Shown here: positions 7,228-9,051 of the stretch, piece by piece
How the letters are laid out: each line of letters begins with the position of its first letter
Position numbering within the stretch: the first letter of the stretch is position 1
From: Tannerella sp.
Lineage (GTDB): Bacteria; Bacteroidota; Bacteroidia; Bacteroidales; Tannerellaceae
Length of the DNA stretch: 9,051 nucleotides
Reading direction: 5' to 3'
Assembly: GCA_031267485.1 (NCBI GenBank)
Contig: JAIRYY010000123.1
Span: 1-9,051, forward strand
Program-made: the position numbers and the translations under genes
The notes under the pieces: model-generated
What the model was told of the DNA's origin: nothing
Seen by the model: the letters and a program-made list of their open reading frames with translations, nothing else
Databases searched by the model: none

Positions 7228-7233
7228 TGATGT

Positions 7234-9051
7234 ATGAGTGATATAATACATCTGTTGCCCGATCATATTGCGAATCAGATTGCTGCCGGGGAAGTTATTC
7301 AGCGTCCCGCGTCCGTTGTAAAGGAATTAGTTGAAAATTCAATAGATGCGGGAGCCGGAAATATTGCGGTTCATATAAAAGATGCCGGCCGCACGCTTAT
7401 CCAGGTGATTGACGATGGGAAGGGAATGTCCGAAACGGATGCGCGCATGGCGTTCGAACGTCATGCCACATCCAAGATTTCGTCCGTTGATGATTTGTTT
7501 TCGCTCCATACGATGGGTTTTCGCGGCGAGGCGCTGGCCTCTATTGCCGCGGTGGCGCAGGTGGAGTTGCGAACGCGCATGAAAGGCGGAGAGATGGGCG
7601 CGTGCCTGTCGGTTTCCGGCTCGACGCTCGATTCCATCATGCCGGACGCATGTGGCGAGGGGAGTATCTTCTCCGTAAAAAATCTCTTTTACAATGTTCC
7701 CGCCCGCCGTAAATTCCTTAAATCGAATGAGACGGAGTTCCGCCATATCCTTACGGAGTTTGAACGCGTGGCGCTTGTACATTCGGCTATATCTTTCACA
7801 TTGCGCCATAATGACACGCCTGTTTTCGAATTGCCGGCCTGCGGTTTGCGGCAGCGTATCGCCGAAGTTTTCGGGAAAGGTATGAACCAGAAATTATTGC
7901 CCGTCGATGCGGATACCTCCCTGATTAATCTGCGGGGATTCGCGGGACGTGTTGATTCCGTAAAAAAGCGCGGCCTGCAGTATTTCTTTGTCAACGGGCG
8001 CTATATGCGCCATCCTTATTTCCACAGGGCCGTGATGCAGGCCTACGACCGGATGATACCCGCAGGCGATACGCCCGATTATTTCATCTATCTTGAGGTG
8101 GATCCGTCAACGATTGACGTGAATATTCATCCGACCAAAACGGAAATAAAATTTGAAAATGAACATCCGATATGGCAGATTATCTGTTCGGCTGTGCGTG
8201 AAACGCTGGCAAAATCAAATTCCGTCCCCTCGATAGACTTTGATGCGGCAGGTATCATTGACATTCCCATTTACAATCCATCGCCGGAAAATCAGGCCGG
8301 CGTTAAACCTCCCGAATTGACGCTGAACAGGGATTATAATCCTTTCCGCACAACCGGCGGACGTCGTTTTACGGATGACTGGAAAGCGTTGTACGAAGGA
8401 TTTGAAAATGAACGCGGCGCCATACAGTTGCCGGATAAGGAGTTTGGCGGCGGAGAAAAACCGGGAGAGCGCGAACTCCCGTTCCCCGTCCCGGCGCCGG
8501 AAGACGGGACGCCGGGCATTCCGTCCGGCAGCGGCGAAAACGAGATATTCGCGAATATTTCCAGTCCATGCTTTCAGTACAGGAACCGTTATATCATAAC
8601 CCCGCTGAAATCCGGTCTTGTCATCATCGACCAGCATCGTGCGCACGTCCGTATCTTATATGAAAAATATGTGCATAACATAGCCCGCCGGAAAGCCGTA
8701 TCTCAAAAACTCCTCTTCCCGGAGATAATGGAATTGACGGCTGCCGAAGCGTCGCTGTTACCCTCCCTGGCGGATGAAATAAGATTTCTGGGCTTTGACC
8801 TCGTGCCGATGGGCGGCAACAGTTATGCCATACACGGAACGTCGGCGGATATTCCGGGAGGCAATCCGGCGGAACTGCTGCGGGATATTCTTGCCGCGGC
8901 GATAGAAAACGGAGCGGGCGGGAGCGGAAAAAAAGCCGGAATGATGGCTTTGTCCCTTGCAAAAGCGGCAGCGATTCCGCCGGGAAAAATATTGTCCACG
9001 GAAGAAATGGAAACGCTTGTCGCGTCGCTTTTTGCCATTCAGCCGAACGGA
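7234..9051 (+). CDS. mutL: DNA mismatch repair protein MutL (3' end missing)
   Basis: MutL couples MutS mismatch recognition to strand incision and excision in the cytoplasm. The reading frame is uninterrupted for 606 codons to the window edge. The ATG at 7234 is the only suitable start: the in-frame codon TGA at 7228 closes the frame upstream, and MSDIIHLLPDHIANQIAAGE is the standard opening. GHKL ATPase motifs are complete: E34-N35 in ELVENSIDAGA, D60-DGKGM, HATSKI and the family signature GFRGEAL at 95-101; NIHPTK at 297-302 ends the N-terminal region. A polar, Pro/Gly/Glu-rich linker spans about 335-448. The C-terminal domain has DQHRAHVRILYE at 466-477, a variant of the endonuclease motif DQHAxxExxxxE with Glu replaced by Val472, and a clamp-binding-like QKLLFP at 491-496. 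It starts 6 bases after the tail-anchored protein gene. The last few tens of codons lie outside the window. Confidence 0.97.
   Translation, partial: MSDIIHLLPDHIANQIAAGEVIQRPASVVKELVENSIDAGAGNIAVHIKDAGRTLIQVIDDGKGMSETDARMAFERHATSKISSVDDLFSLHTMGFRGEALASIAAVAQVELRTRMKGGEMGACLSVSGSTLDSIMPDACGEGSIFSVKNLFYNVPARRKFLKSNETEFRHILTEFERVALVHSAISFTLRHNDTPVFELPACGLRQRIAEVFGKGMNQKLLPVDADTSLINLRGFAGRVDSVKKRGLQYFFVNGRYMRHPYFHRAVMQAYDRMIPAGDTPDYFIYLEVDPSTIDVNIHPTKTEIKFENEHPIWQIICSAVRETLAKSNSVPSIDFDAAGIIDIPIYNPSPENQAGVKPPELTLNRDYNPFRTTGGRRFTDDWKALYEGFENERGAIQLPDKEFGGGEKPGERELPFPVPAPEDGTPGIPSGSGENEIFANISSPCFQYRNRYIITPLKSGLVIIDQHRAHVRILYEKYVHNIARRKAVSQKLLFPEIMELTAAEASLLPSLADEIRFLGFDLVPMGGNSYAIHGTSADIPGGNPAELLRDILAAAIENGAGGSGKKAGMMALSLAKAAAIPPGKILSTEEMETLVASLFAIQPNG

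Larger units (their letters stand above)
1..9051 (+). other. probable co-transcribed cluster recQ - three PpiC/SurA-family genes - ostA-like - small membrane protein - mutL
   Basis: Seven consecutive genes on one strand are separated by 30, 15, 13, -4, 18 and 6 bases with no hairpin terminators between them. The spacing from the first parvulin gene to mutL is tight enough to predict one transcript; inclusion of recQ is less certain. The unit places outer-membrane biogenesis factors between two DNA repair genes. Both ends of the cluster run out of the window. Confidence 0.65.

Noticed and set aside
7227..7232. Two alternative ATG codons (7227 and 7230) just before the mutL start.
   Set aside because: Both are in another frame that stops at 7239 after four codons; only ATG 7234 opens the MutL frame.
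8446..8536. GC-rich stretch in mutL including the palindrome CCGGCGCCGG at 8491-8500, considered as an insertion or regulatory site.
   Set aside because: The reading frame continues through it as Pro/Gly/Glu-rich linker, which is typical for MutL; no direct repeats or mobile-element ends flank it.

Overview
The window looks like core chromosome of a Bacteroidota bacterium, most likely of the order Bacteroidales. The main reasons are the RecQ C-terminal region, which has the acidic insert and helical C-terminal extension I associate with Bacteroidales RecQ, the run of SurA/PpiC-like genes followed by an OstA-like gene and then mutL, and the near absence of Shine-Dalgarno sequences before the starts. 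Identification is by recognition of protein sequence only; genus cannot be fixed from this.

Layout, all on the + strand with no gap over 30 bases: (1) 3' two thirds of recQ, cut by the window start (1-1392); (2) a secreted two-domain parvulin-type peptidyl-prolyl isomerase (1423-3012); (3) a predicted lipoprotein with SurA/PpiC-like architecture but no recognisable active parvulin domain (3028-3882); (4) a SurA-like periplasmic chaperone with two parvulin domains (3896-5266); (5) a secreted OstA/LptA-fold protein (5263-6900), overlapping its predecessor by ATGA; (6) a small conserved-looking tail-anchored membrane protein (6919-7227); (7) mutL, open to the window end (7234-9051, 606 codons visible). 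The gaps are 30, 15, 13, -4, 18 and 6 bases, so the genes are probably one transcription unit or closely coupled units. No terminator or convincing promoter is visible.

Functionally, the centre is an outer-membrane biogenesis block: three periplasmic folding factors plus one OstA-fold protein of the lipopolysaccharide-transport type. In Escherichia coli surA also neighbours lptD, and SurA is needed for LptD assembly, so the surA-ostA pairing fits a known functional link. The flanks are DNA repair: RecQ helicase (recombination and fork repair) and MutL (mismatch repair).

There is no mobile element, RNA gene, CRISPR array or defence system here, and I do not see a wholly new system. The points most worth following are the MutL C-terminal domain, whose nuclease motifs look degenerate while a clamp-binding motif is kept; the lipoprotein member of the chaperone trio, which seems to have lost isomerase residues; and the uncharacterised tail-anchored protein tucked between ostA-like and mutL.
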